64,000 nt of DNA from Bradyrhizobium sp. NP1 (GCF_030378205.1 NZ_CP127385.1:6736001-6800000), one strand, 5' to 3'; positions 1 to 10,101 are shown, counted from the first letter of the stretch. The notes: generated from the sequence alone by a model not told the origin. Numbers and translations are program-made.

Positions 1-1713
1 GTCGCGCTGGCCTACGCCGTCTATGTCGTGCGCTCGGGCCTGAGCCGCCGCGTGCGGCTCGACAAGGTCCGGCTGCGCGGCCTGTTCGGCCGCAAGACGG
101 CGCGGCTCGGCTCCGCCAACGTGATCCTGAGCTGGGTGTTCTTCGCCGCCATGCTGGCGCTGATCGGTAGCGGCGGCCTGCTGTATTTCGGAATCTCGGC
201 CGGCCAGGACGCAGCGACCGTGCATTGGTGGACGACCTGGGTGGTGCTGGGCTTCGCGGGCCTTCACATCCTTACGCATTATGCGATCGGCGGCGCGTCA
301 CAGCTGTTGCGGATCTTCCGCCCTGAACGTCTGCCGGCCCCGCCGCCGCAACTCGATGCCGTCGAGCTGCTTTCGCTGCTGGCCGAGCAATCGGACCGCC
401 TGGCGCGGCAAGCCGACGGCGCCGAGAGCGCACCGACTGCTGCGCGCGCGCAGCCCAACCCGCTCGGCGAGCCGGTGCGGCTGCGGCCGGCGGCGCGTCG
501 CGCCGCGCCGCCGCCACAGCAGCCATCCGCAAGGCCGGCGCAGCGCAGCGCGCAATCGCGGCCAAGAAATCCGACGTTCCAGTCCAATCCTCTCGTCGTG
601 GCGCTCGCGATCGCGATCACCGGCGCCTCCGCGCTGCTCACCGCCGACTGGCTTGCGGTCGATCGCCTCACCCTGCACCGCATCGATGCGGTCGACGCGC
701 CGGTGGTCGACGGCGATACCTCGGACCGGGTGTGGCGCAACGTGCGGCCGTACTCGCTGCTGACCAACCAGGGCGGCAATTTGGACGGCAAGGGCGAATC
801 CCGCGTCGAGATCCGCGCCGTGCATGACGGCACCTGGGCCTATTTCCTGTTCACCTGGGAGGACCCGACGCGCTCGTTGAAGCAGTTGCCGCTGGTCAAG
901 GAGATCGACGGCTGGCACCTCCTGCACAACGGCTACGAGAATGGCGACGAGCACGACTACAACGAGGACAAGTTCTCGGTGCTGCTGACGACAACGGACT
1001 CGATCCTTGCCGGCGACAAGACCTTTCACGCCGGCACCCAGCCGATCGCCAACGCGCCGGCGACCATGAGCGGGCGCGGCCTGCACTACACCAACGGCGG
1101 CTATGTCGACGTCTGGGAGTGGAAGGCGACCAACGGCGGGCCTGCCGGATGGATGGACGATCTGCATTTCGGTCCGCCACTCGAGCCGACGTCAGCGCAG
1201 GCGCAGGCGCGCGCGCCCTATCACGGCGGCTTCGCGCCCGATCCGGGAACCGTGAACTATGCCGAGAACTTCACCGTTTCGCCCGACGATGCGGCCGCGG
1301 GCAACCAGCTCGTTACACCGCGCCGCCTGCCAAAGGACCTGCAGGCGATCAAGGGCGCGATGGGAGAAGTATCGCTCGATCCCAATCTCGGCGAGAGCGA
1401 GGGCGCCCGCTGGTTCATGACGGAGGCGGAGTCCGACCCTTATTCGCCCGAGCGCGACCGTCAGATTCCGGTCGGCACCATCCTGCCCGGCGTGATCTTT
1501 GCCGGCGAATTTTCCGGCGACCGTGCCGACATCCGCTGCGCGGCGCGCTGGGCGTCGGGCCGCTGGGCACTCGAAGTCGTGCGCCGGCTCGACTCGAAAA
1601 GCCCCTACGACGTGGCGCTGAGGAGCGGCACCTTCATGCGGGTTGCCGCCTTCGATCACAGCCAGATCCGGCACACCCGCCATATCCGACCCATTCGTCT
1701 CGAGGTGGAATGA
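1..1713 (+). CDS. Membrane cytochrome b / ethylbenzene-dehydrogenase-like haem protein (5' end outside window)
   Basis: The reading frame is open from base 1, so the N-terminus is missing. Visible order: a basic cytoplasmic loop, a transmembrane segment (about bases 118-200), a second helix with histidines (VHWWTTW and LHILTHYAIGG) that could ligate b-type haem, an Ala/Pro/Arg-rich linker, a third helix (ALAIAITGASALL), then a long exported domain opening with VDAPVVDGDTSDRVWR and containing YFLFTWEDP. That domain resembles the EB_dh family, the haem-b gamma subunit of ethylbenzene and dimethylsulfide dehydrogenases. The fusion suggests a membrane electron-transfer protein. Its stop overlaps the start of the ferredoxin-reductase gene, so the two are probably one operon. 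The electron donor and physiological partner are unknown. Confidence 0.75.
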   Translation, partial: VALAYAVYVVRSGLSRRVRLDKVRLRGLFGRKTARLGSANVILSWVFFAAMLALIGSGGLLYFGISAGQDAATVHWWTTWVVLGFAGLHILTHYAIGGASQLLRIFRPERLPAPPPQLDAVELLSLLAEQSDRLARQADGAESAPTAARAQPNPLGEPVRLRPAARRAAPPPQQPSARPAQRSAQSRPRNPTFQSNPLVVALAIAITGASALLTADWLAVDRLTLHRIDAVDAPVVDGDTSDRVWRNVRPYSLLTNQGGNLDGKGESRVEIRAVHDGTWAYFLFTWEDPTRSLKQLPLVKEIDGWHLLHNGYENGDEHDYNEDKFSVLLTTTDSILAGDKTFHAGTQPIANAPATMSGRGLHYTNGGYVDVWEWKATNGGPAGWMDDLHFGPPLEPTSAQAQARAPYHGGFAPDPGTVNYAENFTVSPDDAAAGNQLVTPRRLPKDLQAIKGAMGEVSLDPNLGESEGARWFMTEAESDPYSPERDRQIPVGTILPGVIFAGEFSGDRADIRCAARWASGRWALEVVRRLDSKSPYDVALRSGTFMRVAAFDHSQIRHTRHIRPIRLEVE

Positions 1714-2798
1714 TGCGAAAGACCTGCAAGGTGACCGTCAACGGGCAAAGCTTTGCCGCGAACTGCGGCGAGCTCCTGCTCGACGGCGCGATCATGAACG
1801 GCGTCGAGCTGCCGCATGACTGCCGCACCGGAATCTGCGGCAGCTGCCGGGTGCGCCTCGTCGAAGGCAAGGTGTTCGGCGGCGACGAGGACGGCAGCGG
1901 CATGATCCATGCCTGCCAGGCGCGAATCGTCTCCGACCTTTCGGTCGAGACCGAACCGGTGCCCGATTCCGTCACCGTGTCGGCCGAGGTCGCGCGGCTC
2001 GTGCGGCTTGCGCCCGACGTCGTCGGCGTCGAGCTGGCGCTGGAGCAGCCGTTTCATTACCTGCCGGGCCAGTATTGCAACCTGCAGTTCCGCGGCTTTC
2101 CCGTGCGCTCCTACAGCCCGAGCTATCCGCTCGAAGGCGCGCCCGACGAACGCCGGCTGCACTTCCACATCCGCAAGCTCGCGGACGGCGCGGTCTCCTC
2201 CGCGCTCGGCGAGCGGATTCGCGTCGGCCACCGCGTCAAGCTGAGCGGCCCGTTCGGCAGCGCCTATTTCAGGCCCGACCATTCCGGCTGCACGGTTCTG
2301 GTTTCCAGCGGCACCGGCTTTGCGCCGATGTGGTCGATCGCGGTTGCCGCGATCACGGAGCAGCCCGAGCGCGAGCTGATCTTCGTGGTCGGCGCGCGGC
2401 GTCTCGCCTCGTTCTACATGCACGCCGCGTTGTGCCGGCTCGCGCTGTTTCCGAACGTCACGATCATTCCCGTGGTGAGCGAGCCGCAGGCCGTTTCGTC
2501 GGCGATCCGGGTCGGCCAGCTCGCCGATCAACTGCCGAAACTGTCGGCGGATGACGTCGTCTATGTGTCGGGCGCGCCCGCGCTCACGCAACTTGTGGCA
2601 CGCATGGCCAAGACCGCCAGCGCCCGCTGCTACACCGACCCCTTCGTCGCAAGCGCGAAGCCCGGCGAGCAGGGAAAGCTGTTGTCGCGCCTGATCGGCT
2701 GGCTGGACAGCGGGCGCGGCAACGCCGCCCCGCCGCTGCAGCCCGAGGAGATGCCGGCGCGGCCGCTGCCGCGAAAACCGGTCGCCCACGTCGCCTGA
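1713..2798 (+). CDS. [2Fe-2S] ferredoxin / FAD / NAD(P)H oxidoreductase
   Basis: About 361 residues in three domains. The N-terminus is a plant-type ferredoxin with cluster ligands C37, C42, C45 and C68 (CRTGICGSC). An FAD-binding barrel follows with the RSYSP motif, then an NAD(P)-binding domain with VSSGTGFAPM. This is the architecture of phenol hydroxylase and CDP-glucose dehydratase type reductases, which pass electrons from NAD(P)H through FAD to the iron-sulfur cluster. Two ATGs lie in tandem at 1710 and 1713. The second has better spacing from GAGGTGG at 1702-1708. The first would give an ATGA overlap with the upstream stop. Either way it is coupled to the cytochrome gene and probably reduces it or a shared oxygenase. 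Confidence 0.85.
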   Translation: MRKTCKVTVNGQSFAANCGELLLDGAIMNGVELPHDCRTGICGSCRVRLVEGKVFGGDEDGSGMIHACQARIVSDLSVETEPVPDSVTVSAEVARLVRLAPDVVGVELALEQPFHYLPGQYCNLQFRGFPVRSYSPSYPLEGAPDERRLHFHIRKLADGAVSSALGERIRVGHRVKLSGPFGSAYFRPDHSGCTVLVSSGTGFAPMWSIAVAAITEQPERELIFVVGARRLASFYMHAALCRLALFPNVTIIPVVSEPQAVSSAIRVGQLADQLPKLSADDVVYVSGAPALTQLVARMAKTASARCYTDPFVASAKPGEQGKLLSRLIGWLDSGRGNAAPPLQPEEMPARPLPRKPVAHVA

Positions 2799-2884
2799 GT
2801 CCGCGCCTTATCTCAAGAGGCCAACGCGCCAAAGCGGCGATGGCCTTAGGCTGAACGGCCTTCGCCGCCCTGGCTTGTCGTCTC

Positions 2885-2934
2885 GAGCATGATCGCTTTC
2901 GAAAACCCGGCGTCCGCTTTTCCGGATCATGCTC
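2885..2934. repeat. Palindromic intergenic repeat, GAGCATGATC family
   Basis: A 50-bp inverted repeat with perfect 10-bp ends (GAGCATGATC at 2885-2894, GATCATGCTC at 2925-2934) around GC-rich inner half-arms (CGCTTTCGAAAAC and GTCCGCTTTTCCG). From memory, closely similar palindromes occur in large numbers in Rhizobiales genomes. The right end supplies the TGA stop of the neighbouring isochorismatase gene (2927-2929), so insertion of the element may have set the C-terminus of that protein. Confidence 0.6.
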
Positions 2935-3514
2935 CCGCGCCGCGCACGATGATGGCAAAGCGGTCTGACAGTTCCGCCAGCGCCACGTCATGAATCGTGG
3001 CGGCGGCGATCACGCCGCCGCGGCCGTCGGGAAGGTCGCGGGTGGCACAGCCGTCAGCCTCGATCGTGGTCATGAAGCCGAGATCGAGCGCGGCACGCGC
3101 CGTCGAGCTCACGCACATATGCGTCATGAAGCCGACCAGAAGCAGGTTCTTGCGCCCGCTTCCGGCCAGCACTTCCTGCAATTGCGTGCCGGCGAACGCA
3201 TTGGGCAGCGCCTTCTCGACCACCGCCTCGCCCGTGATCGGGACAAGCGCCTGCACGATCTGGCCGCGCGGGCCCTCGCGGTCGAACATGCCGCCGGCCC
3301 GGCCCTTGTGCGCGACATGCACAACCGGCGTGCCGGCAGCGCGGGCGCGCGCCAGCAGCCGAGCCACATGGTCGACGGCCCTTGGCGCATCCGGCAGCGC
3401 CAGCGGGCCCGCGAGATATTCGTTCTGCAGGTCGATCAGGACCAGCGCGGCATCGTCGAGGCCGGCGGGCCTGAGGTTGGCGCCGGCGAGTTCAAGCAGT
3501 GTCCTGGCGGTCAT
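2927..3514 (-). CDS. Isochorismatase-family cysteine hydrolase
   Basis: 195 residues with the catalytic triad of the family visible: D28 (VLIDLQNEY), K101 (VEKALPNAF) and C134 (THMCVSSTARAA). The fold is that of nicotinamidase, N-carbamoylsarcosine amidase and isochorismatase. The substrate cannot be assigned from sequence alone. A good ribosome site (GGAGATATCGAA) precedes the ATG at 3514. It is transcribed on the same strand as ald but separated from it by a strong terminator at 3625-3656, so it is probably transcribed separately. The stop codon lies in a palindromic repeat. Confidence 0.85.
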   Translation of the reverse strand: MTARTLLELAGANLRPAGLDDAALVLIDLQNEYLAGPLALPDAPRAVDHVARLLARARAAGTPVVHVAHKGRAGGMFDREGPRGQIVQALVPITGEAVVEKALPNAFAGTQLQEVLAGSGRKNLLLVGFMTHMCVSSTARAALDLGFMTTIEADGCATRDLPDGRGGVIAAATIHDVALAELSDRFAIIVRGAGA

Positions 3515-3624
3515 TTCGATATCTCCGGAAAGCGGCGTCCGGCATCATGAAGAAAGCTGCGGCGCATTCACGCCGCAATCATGCAGGGCGGCCTGCAATT
3601 CTGCAGGCGCGGGCGCCGCTTCGT

Positions 3625-3656
3625 TAAAAAAAATCGGGCCGCCTCGAGGGCGGCCC
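3625..3656 (-). terminator. Rho-independent terminator of ald
   Basis: Read on the minus strand, the stem is GGGCCGCC pairing with GGCGGCCC (3636-3643 with 3649-3656) around a five-base loop, followed by A then eight T. It lies 34 bases past the alanine dehydrogenase stop codon. Confidence 0.85.
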
Positions 3657-3689
3657 AAGTCAGGGAGGTAAACGGAATAGGATTCGGTG

Positions 3690-4802
<1,113 letters not shown>

Positions 4803-4870
4803 GAGCATCCTCCGTCGGTTCTTGTTGGCACTGGTTTACCACCCGATTTGTTTTGATTCTGTGCATTCTT

Positions 4871-4910
4871 GCGCTATGACGTGGCCATTAGCGCTAGAAT
4901 TTCAATTGAA
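4871..4910. promoter_or_regulatory. Candidate Lrp-type operator between ald and its regulator
   Basis: The 135-bp divergent intergenic region contains a direct repeat GCGCTA at 4871-4876 and 4891-4896 (20 bp apart, about two helical turns) and a perfect 10-bp palindrome TTCAATTGAA at 4901-4910. Lrp-family octamers typically bind arrays of weak sites with helical phasing. Function is inferred from position. Confidence 0.35.
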
Positions 4911-4937
4911 TGCGCGTATTGACGCAGGAATTTGATC

Positions 4938-5429
4938 ATGGAGCTCGACCGCATCGACACCCTGATTCTCGAGGAGCTGTCCACCAACGCGCGCGTCAGC
5001 CAGGTTGACCTCGCCGAACGGGTCGGCCTGTCGAGCACGGCGATCGCGCGGCGGCAGAAGACGCTGGAGGACGAGGGCTACATCCGCGGCTACCAGGCGG
5101 TGCTCGACCTCGACCGCATGGGCCTGAGCACGACGGTGCTGGTGCGGATCGCCCTGGAAAGCCAGAGCGACGAGGCGCTGCGCTCGTTCGAGGCCGGCGT
5201 GCTCAAGTGCCCGTCCGTGATCCGCTGCTTCCTGATGTCGGGCAGCGACGACTACATCGCGATCGTGCTGGCGCGCGACATCCAGGACTTCGAGCGCATC
5301 CACCGCACCGAGTTGTCGCGGCTGCCGCGGGTGTCGCGCATCCAGTCGAGCTTCGCGATGCGCGACGTCGTCAACCGCGCGGTGCCGCCAGTGATGTTCG
5401 ACCAGGGCAAGCGGGCGAAGCGCAAGTAA
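4938..5429 (+). CDS. Lrp/AsnC family transcriptional regulator (AldR-like)
   Basis: About 163 residues: an N-terminal winged helix-turn-helix (DRIDTLILEELSTNARVS, then VGLSSTAIARRQKTLEDEG) and a C-terminal RAM/AsnC ligand-binding domain (VIRCFLMSGSDDYIAIVLA). The ATG at 4938 has AGGAA seven bases upstream. An in-frame TTG at 4932 is less likely. It lies head to head with alanine dehydrogenase and is the probable alanine-sensing activator of that gene. The basic tail (GKRAKRK) is unusual but short. Confidence 0.9.
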   Translation: MELDRIDTLILEELSTNARVSQVDLAERVGLSSTAIARRQKTLEDEGYIRGYQAVLDLDRMGLSTTVLVRIALESQSDEALRSFEAGVLKCPSVIRCFLMSGSDDYIAIVLARDIQDFERIHRTELSRLPRVSRIQSSFAMRDVVNRAVPPVMFDQGKRAKRK

Positions 5430-5481
5430 GGCGAGCGCAGCGGCGCTCTCCGTCTCCGCGCGATGGCCTGGGTGCTGTCCC

Positions 5482-5607
5482 ATGGCCGCGGCGATCCCGG
5501 ATAGTCAAATCCATTGCTTCAAACGCGTCGGCCATGTGCCGATGATCGAGCGTCGCGAGGCGTTCAACGCGCTGACGCTGGACTTGCTGCGTCGCCACGA
5601 GCGCTAG
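5482..5607 (+). pseudogene. C-terminal remnant of an alpha/beta hydrolase
   Basis: The segment encodes about 41 residues ending at TAG 5605-5607 and contains CFKRVGHVPMIERREAFN. This matches the C-terminal part of alpha/beta-hydrolase-fold enzymes, including the catalytic-histidine motif GHVPM. No upstream catalytic domain exists in any frame because the Lrp regulator ends 50 bases earlier. It is read as a decayed gene end, although a short open frame with its own ATG at 5482 remains. Confidence 0.5.
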
Positions 5608-5638
5608 CCGGCCTCGCCTTTCCACGATGGCCGCGAGC

Positions 5639-5836
5639 TTACTTCGGCGGCCGTCCGCGCTTGGCGAACACCAGCCCGCGCGCATCCGCGGAGCATCGCA
5701 GCCGGCTTGCCTCCTTCAGCGCCTCGTTGCGCTGCGGACCCGGCGGCATTTGCCGCGCCTGTTCCAGGGCCTCGCTGGCGCGCGTATCCCATTCGAGTCG
5801 TTCAGCGGAGCGTGTCTCTCGGCGCATGACCTGCAT
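5639..5836 (-). CDS. Small conserved hypothetical protein
   Basis: 65 residues, strongly basic and alpha-helical in character (ASEALEQARQMPPGPQRNEA), ending in FAKRGRPPK, an AT-hook-like GRP motif. I recall close relatives in many Bradyrhizobium genomes (PPGPxRNEAL...AKRGRPRK), which supports it as a real gene. The function is unknown. A DNA-binding or nucleoid role is only suggested by the basic C-terminal GRPPK. Confidence 0.6.
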   Translation of the reverse strand: MQVMRRETRSAERLEWDTRASEALEQARQMPPGPQRNEALKEASRLRCSADARGLVFAKRGRPPK

Positions 5837-6442
5837 GGATGTCTATCGGCGCGCGAACAGTGTGTTCGGTGCAAGCCCGACTGACGCAGGCGCAGGATTA
5901 TTCCTGCGGTTGCAATCTCATTGCCGTGAACGAAAATCGCCGCAGAGGGCGCGCGTGCCGCCGCTCGCGGCGGCTAGCGATCAGGGCAGACGGCGGCCGC
6001 GAACGCGGACACGCCAAAGAGTCCCAGCCGGGCATGACTGAGACTCAGCTTGGAGGTTTTTCAAGGGCCGGCTGAAGCGGCGGGCCGGCGGATGCTGGGT
6101 GGTTGCGATCGGTCGCTTCGTCGTCTCTCCTTCCGGTGAAAGGAATCATTATCGCTGCCGATATTCCCGCAACGGCTCACTTTTGTTTCAGGTCAGCGTG
6201 CGCCTTCCGCTGCACGGCGTTCGCGACGATGCGCTGTTTTGCAGCCGCGAAGCGCCGGCCATTCACGGCTCGCTGCGATGTGAGCGCGGCCAAAGCGTTC
6301 CACCTTTCGTTGTGACAAAGCAGTAACAGGATTTCGTCCCTGCGCTTGCTTGGATCGCGCGCGACGCGACTTGCGTCATTCAGCCAGAACTCACGACTCC
6401 GTGACGCAGCTGGTCAAACAACAGCAGACCTCGAGGAAACAA
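5837..6442. other. Intergenic region, no supported gene
   Basis: About 600 bases upstream of the outer-membrane protein gene. Short open frames occur on both strands, but none has a plausible ribosome site together with protein-like composition. A promoter for the downstream gene probably lies in the AT-richer part around 6290-6350. Confidence 0.4.
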
Positions 6443-7441
6443 ATGCGATTCAGCAAAGCACTGCTTGCATGGGGAGGCGTCGCAGCGATGGCATGGACGC
6501 CCGCCTACGCGTATGAAGCCGGCTCGGCCGGCTGGGCACAGAAGCCGGGCATCACGCTCGGCGGCGGCACGGCCGGCGCGCCGCCACCCGGCCTCTACAT
6601 GATCGATCAGGTCTACACCTACCAGACCAACCTGACCGGACCCGGCAACAACGTTCTCAACCCGCGCGGCACCACGACCGGCGTTCCCTCCGCGGTGGGG
6701 GTGGGCGCCTTCGTCTGGGTGCCTGGCTGGGAAATTCTCGGCGCGACCTACGATGCGGCATGGGCGCTGCCGTTCGGCATGTTCGCTGCCGGCAGTCCCA
6801 TCAACGGCGAGGCGTCGGGCATGATCAACACCTTCATCGCACCGATCGAATTGAGCTGGAAGCTCGGCAACTCCGGCTTCTTCATCAAGAGCGGCCTCGG
6901 CATGTATGTGCCCGACGGCACCAAGAACGGCATCAACGGGCTCGGCAATGTCGGCACGCCCTGGTGGACCTTCATGCCGGAATTCGTGGTGTCCTACCTG
7001 AAGGACGGCTGGAACCTGACCGCGAACATCTTTGGCGAGATCAACACCGAGAACACCATCACGAAGTATCGCAGCGGCGATATCCTGCACGCCGAGTTCA
7101 CCGCGACGAAGTCGATCGGCAAATGGACCGTCGGCCCGGTGGCGTATTATGCAGGCCAGGTGACCGACGATCGCTCCAGCGCGTTCTATCAGGGCGCCAT
7201 CAACGTCAACCGCTACAACCTTTTCGCCGTCGGCGCCGAGCTCGGCTACAATTTCGGGCCGGCGCAGCTCACCTTCTGGGCGCTCGACGAGGTCTCGGCC
7301 AACGCCTCCGGCGGCACGCCGCAATTGCCGCCCGGACCCGTGATCACCAAGGGCTTCAGCGCCTTCGCGCAGCTCTCCTATCGCCTCTGGGGGCCGGACG
7401 AGCAGACGGCTGCGCCGAAATCGCCGCTCTGGCACAAGTGA
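6443..7441 (+). CDS. Outer-membrane protein, phenol-degradation MetA/SphA type
   Basis: 332 residues with a cleavable signal peptide (MRFSKALLAWGG to AYAYEA). The mature part alternates aromatic and polar residues as in a beta-barrel and closes near an aromatic-rich strand (AFAQLSYRLWGP). It resembles the MetA-pathway phenol-degradation-like family, thought to help uptake of aromatic or hydrophobic compounds across the outer membrane. The start at 6443 has GAGGAAAC upstream. A longer frame from 6350 has no ribosome site. It lies near, but not in an operon with, the catabolic genes to the right. Confidence 0.8.
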   Translation: MRFSKALLAWGGVAAMAWTPAYAYEAGSAGWAQKPGITLGGGTAGAPPPGLYMIDQVYTYQTNLTGPGNNVLNPRGTTTGVPSAVGVGAFVWVPGWEILGATYDAAWALPFGMFAAGSPINGEASGMINTFIAPIELSWKLGNSGFFIKSGLGMYVPDGTKNGINGLGNVGTPWWTFMPEFVVSYLKDGWNLTANIFGEINTENTITKYRSGDILHAEFTATKSIGKWTVGPVAYYAGQVTDDRSSAFYQGAINVNRYNLFAVGAELGYNFGPAQLTFWALDEVSANASGGTPQLPPGPVITKGFSAFAQLSYRLWGPDEQTAAPKSPLWHK

Positions 7442-7681
7442 CCTTGATGGTCCCTTGATTCCGGCATTCGCAAGTCCTTCCCGGCGCGGGCAGCGAATGC
7501 TGGAATCCCGACCGCTAGCCGGGCACCAGGCGCGACGCGCGACGTCGGCGGCTTGATCATCGGCGCGGGCACGGCCAGTCGCGCTTTCAACTGTCCGTGC
7601 AAACGGGAATGGAGAGGCCTGTTTCGCAGTCCTTTCATCACAAGCCCTTTGCATCGGTTCGGGGCTACATGGGAGGTTACG

Positions 7682-7921
7682 ATGACCACACGACTCACGC
7701 TGATCGGCGCGGCTGCCATCCTGTCGGTCGCCCTTGCAGCTCCGGCGCTGGCGCAGCAAGCCGTCCAGGAGCCCGGCAATCAGGCTTTCTATCAAAGCCT
7801 GGGCGTCGGCTCGCATGACCGGCCGGCAAGCGCGATGGCGCTGGCGGGGAGCGGTGTCTTTGCGGCGGTGCCGACGCATCGGAGAGTCGCACGGCACTAC
7901 GCCCATGCTCGGAAGATGTGA
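7682..7921 (+). CDS. Small exported hypothetical protein
   Basis: 79 residues. The N-terminus is a clear signal peptide (LTLIGAAAILSVALAAPALA, cleavage after AQA or AQQ), followed by about 50 polar residues ending in a His/Arg-rich tail (RRVARHYAHARKM). The ATG at 7682 is preceded by GGGAGG. It stands alone, 240 bp downstream of the outer-membrane protein. No known domain is recognised. Confidence 0.7.
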   Translation: MTTRLTLIGAAAILSVALAAPALAQQAVQEPGNQAFYQSLGVGSHDRPASAMALAGSGVFAAVPTHRRVARHYAHARKM

Positions 7922-8082
7922 AGCGCCGCATCAGACCAAGTGAGGGGGAGCGAGCGTCAAGCCCGCTCCATCAGCTCGATTCGTCAAAAGCGCCGGATCG
8001 GCAGCGACCTGAGCGCCCGGGGCGCGCGCGCCATCGCATGGGCGTGCGCCCGGGGCGAAATAGCCCCGGCACAACCCCGGCT

Positions 8083-9309
8083 TCAATCGACCCGCGACGT
8101 TGAGGCGCCGAACGCGCCGGCGGCGGCATATCGCTCCCGCTCCCGCGCGTCCCAGCCCAACCATTCCGACAACACCTCGACCGTGTGCTCGCCGAGCCGA
8201 GGCGGCGCCTCGGAAGCAGGCGGCGGCGCGTCGTCGAAACGGACCGGTCTTGCAATGAAGCGCACGGCGCCGGCCGCCGCATGTTGCACCGTCTGCACCA
8301 TGCCGCGCGCGACAAGCTGCTCGGCCTCGCACACTTCGCCGACGCTGCGGATCGCGCCACAGGGAATGCCGGCTCGGCGCAGCACGGCAAGCCATTCGCT
8401 GCGCGTCCGCGTTGCCATGACGGGCGCAAGCGCAGCGGCGAGCGCAGCCCGATTGGCGGCGCGCTTCGGCGCAGCGTCGAAACGCGTATCGCAGGCGAGA
8501 TCCTCGCGGCCGATCACGCCGCAGAAGATGCTCCAGAACTTGTCGTTGGCAACGCCGAGATTGATCCAGCCATCGCTGGCCTGGAACGGCTCATAAGGGC
8601 TGATGGTCGGATGGACGTTGCCGCGCCGCTTCGGGCTTGCGCCGCTGGCGAAATACATTCCGGCATTGAAGGTCAGGAGCGAGGCCATCGCATCCAGCAT
8701 CGAGACGTCGACGCGGCCGCCCTCGCCCGAGCGCGCGCGCCGCATCAAGGCGGCGAGCACGGCCTGCGACGCGTAAAGCCCGGTGACGAGATCGGCGATC
8801 GAGGTGCCGACCTTCATCGGCGGACCATCCGGATCGCCGGTGATGTCCATCACGCCGGACTCGCCCTGCAGGATCAGATCGTAGCCCGGACGGTCGGCGT
8901 CGGGACCGCTGCGGCCAAATCCCGAAATGCCGCACAGGATCAGCTTCGGATTGCGTGAACGCAGGGCGTCGAAGCCAAGCCCCCATTTCTCCAGCGTGCC
9001 CGGCCTGAAGTTCTCGATGACGACGTCGGCGACGCCGGCAAGCGCCAGGATCACGTCGCGACCGGCAGACGATTTGAGGTCGACCGCGCAGCTCCGCTTG
9101 TTGCGGTTGACGGAAAGGAAATAGGCGCTTTCGCCGCCGATGAACGGCGGGCCGTAGCGGCGGCTTTCATCGCCCTGCCGGGGGTCCTCGATCTTGACGA
9201 CGTCGGCGCCGAGATCGCCGAGATGCATGGTCGCGAACGGCCCCGAGACGACGCGGCAGAGGTCCAGCACCTTGATGCCGGAAAGCGCCTCCGTCTCAGA
9301 GAAGCGCAT
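8083..9309 (-). CDS. Class III CoA-transferase (CaiB/BaiF family), module A
   Basis: 408 residues, normal length for the family, which exchanges CoA between acyl-CoA and free acids such as formyl, carnitine or aromatic acids. The conserved start (GIKVLDLCRVVSGPFATM), ADVVKIEDP, VENFRPG and the catalytic-aspartate region (VGTSIADLVTGLYA) are all present. It overlaps the 3' end of the HAD dehalogenase by 14 bp, so the pair is co-transcribed and probably translationally coupled. A divergent LysR regulator begins at 10102. The substrate is not predictable from the sequence. Confidence 0.9.
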   Translation of the reverse strand: MRFSETEALSGIKVLDLCRVVSGPFATMHLGDLGADVVKIEDPRQGDESRRYGPPFIGGESAYFLSVNRNKRSCAVDLKSSAGRDVILALAGVADVVIENFRPGTLEKWGLGFDALRSRNPKLILCGISGFGRSGPDADRPGYDLILQGESGVMDITGDPDGPPMKVGTSIADLVTGLYASQAVLAALMRRARSGEGGRVDVSMLDAMASLLTFNAGMYFASGASPKRRGNVHPTISPYEPFQASDGWINLGVANDKFWSIFCGVIGREDLACDTRFDAAPKRAANRAALAAALAPVMATRTRSEWLAVLRRAGIPCGAIRSVGEVCEAEQLVARGMVQTVQHAAAGAVRFIARPVRFDDAPPPASEAPPRLGEHTVEVLSEWLGWDARERERYAAAGAFGASTSRVD

Positions 9310-9997
9310 CGGCGAGGTCTTTCATCGTCGGCACGAGAATATCCGGCTGGTGCGGCGTGATGCCGAACGGCCGGCTGCGGCGATCGATGAAGGCGGTGCG
9401 CATACCCGCCGACTTGGCGCCGATGCAGTCGAAGGCGTGGTTGGCGACGAACAGGATCTTGTCGAGCGGCAGGCCAAGAAGCTCGGCCGCCCTCGTGTAG
9501 GTCGCGACATGCGGCTTGAAGGAATTGGCTTCGGCAACCGAGATCACGCGGTCGAACGGGATCTTGTGATAGGCCTTCGCGGTCTCCAGCATGTCGGGAT
9601 CGCCGTTCGAGAGCACGACGAGCTTGTATCTGGTCTGCAGCCGCGCCAGCGCCTCGGGCACCTCCGGAAACGGCCTCAGCTTCTCGATCGCACCGACGAG
9701 GCTGCGCACCTCCTCCATCGTGTAGTTGATGCCGGCGCGGTCCATGACGTGGGCGACCGCGCGGTGGCCGATCTCGCGATACGGCGTGTGCGCGCGATGC
9801 AGCAGCGCGTCGATCATCGAGTTCTCGAAATGGGTGCGGCGCCACCAGGTGACGAAGGCGTTGGGATCGCCCTTCCAGCCCTTTGCTTGAAGGAACGGCG
9901 TCGCGATCGCGGTCAAGCCGCCCTGCATGTCGACCACCGTGCCGTACTGGTCGAACATGCAGACTTTCACTTCCTTCCTGATCGTTTCAAGGCTCAC
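9296..9997 (-). CDS. HAD-family hydrolase, haloacid dehalogenase type II-like
   Basis: 233 residues. Motif I is CMFDQYGTVVD, with the nucleophilic aspartate in FDQYGT. Motif II is VVLSNGDPDML, motif III lysine is in ANSFKPH, and the terminal acidic motif is weak: FVANHAFDCIGAKSAG has the asparagine and aspartate seen in L-2-haloacid dehalogenases. It is first gene of a two-gene operon with the CoA-transferase, suggesting conversion of a 2-substituted acid followed by CoA activation. That pairing is inference. Confidence 0.85.
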   Translation of the reverse strand: MSLETIRKEVKVCMFDQYGTVVDMQGGLTAIATPFLQAKGWKGDPNAFVTWWRRTHFENSMIDALLHRAHTPYREIGHRAVAHVMDRAGINYTMEEVRSLVGAIEKLRPFPEVPEALARLQTRYKLVVLSNGDPDMLETAKAYHKIPFDRVISVAEANSFKPHVATYTRAAELLGLPLDKILFVANHAFDCIGAKSAGMRTAFIDRRSRPFGITPHQPDILVPTMKDLADALL

Positions 9998-10101
9998 GGG
10001 ATATCTCTCCGGTTGGGCTGAACGGGATCATTTCTAGTGCGAACGGCTCCATCTGCTAAATGGATTTGTGATCTCTCATTATTTGTCTTATCAATGATGG
10101 C

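Noticed and set aside
6103..6326. Short frames upstream of the outer-membrane protein
   Set aside because: Two overlapping frames with equal weight and no ribosome site; treated as chance.
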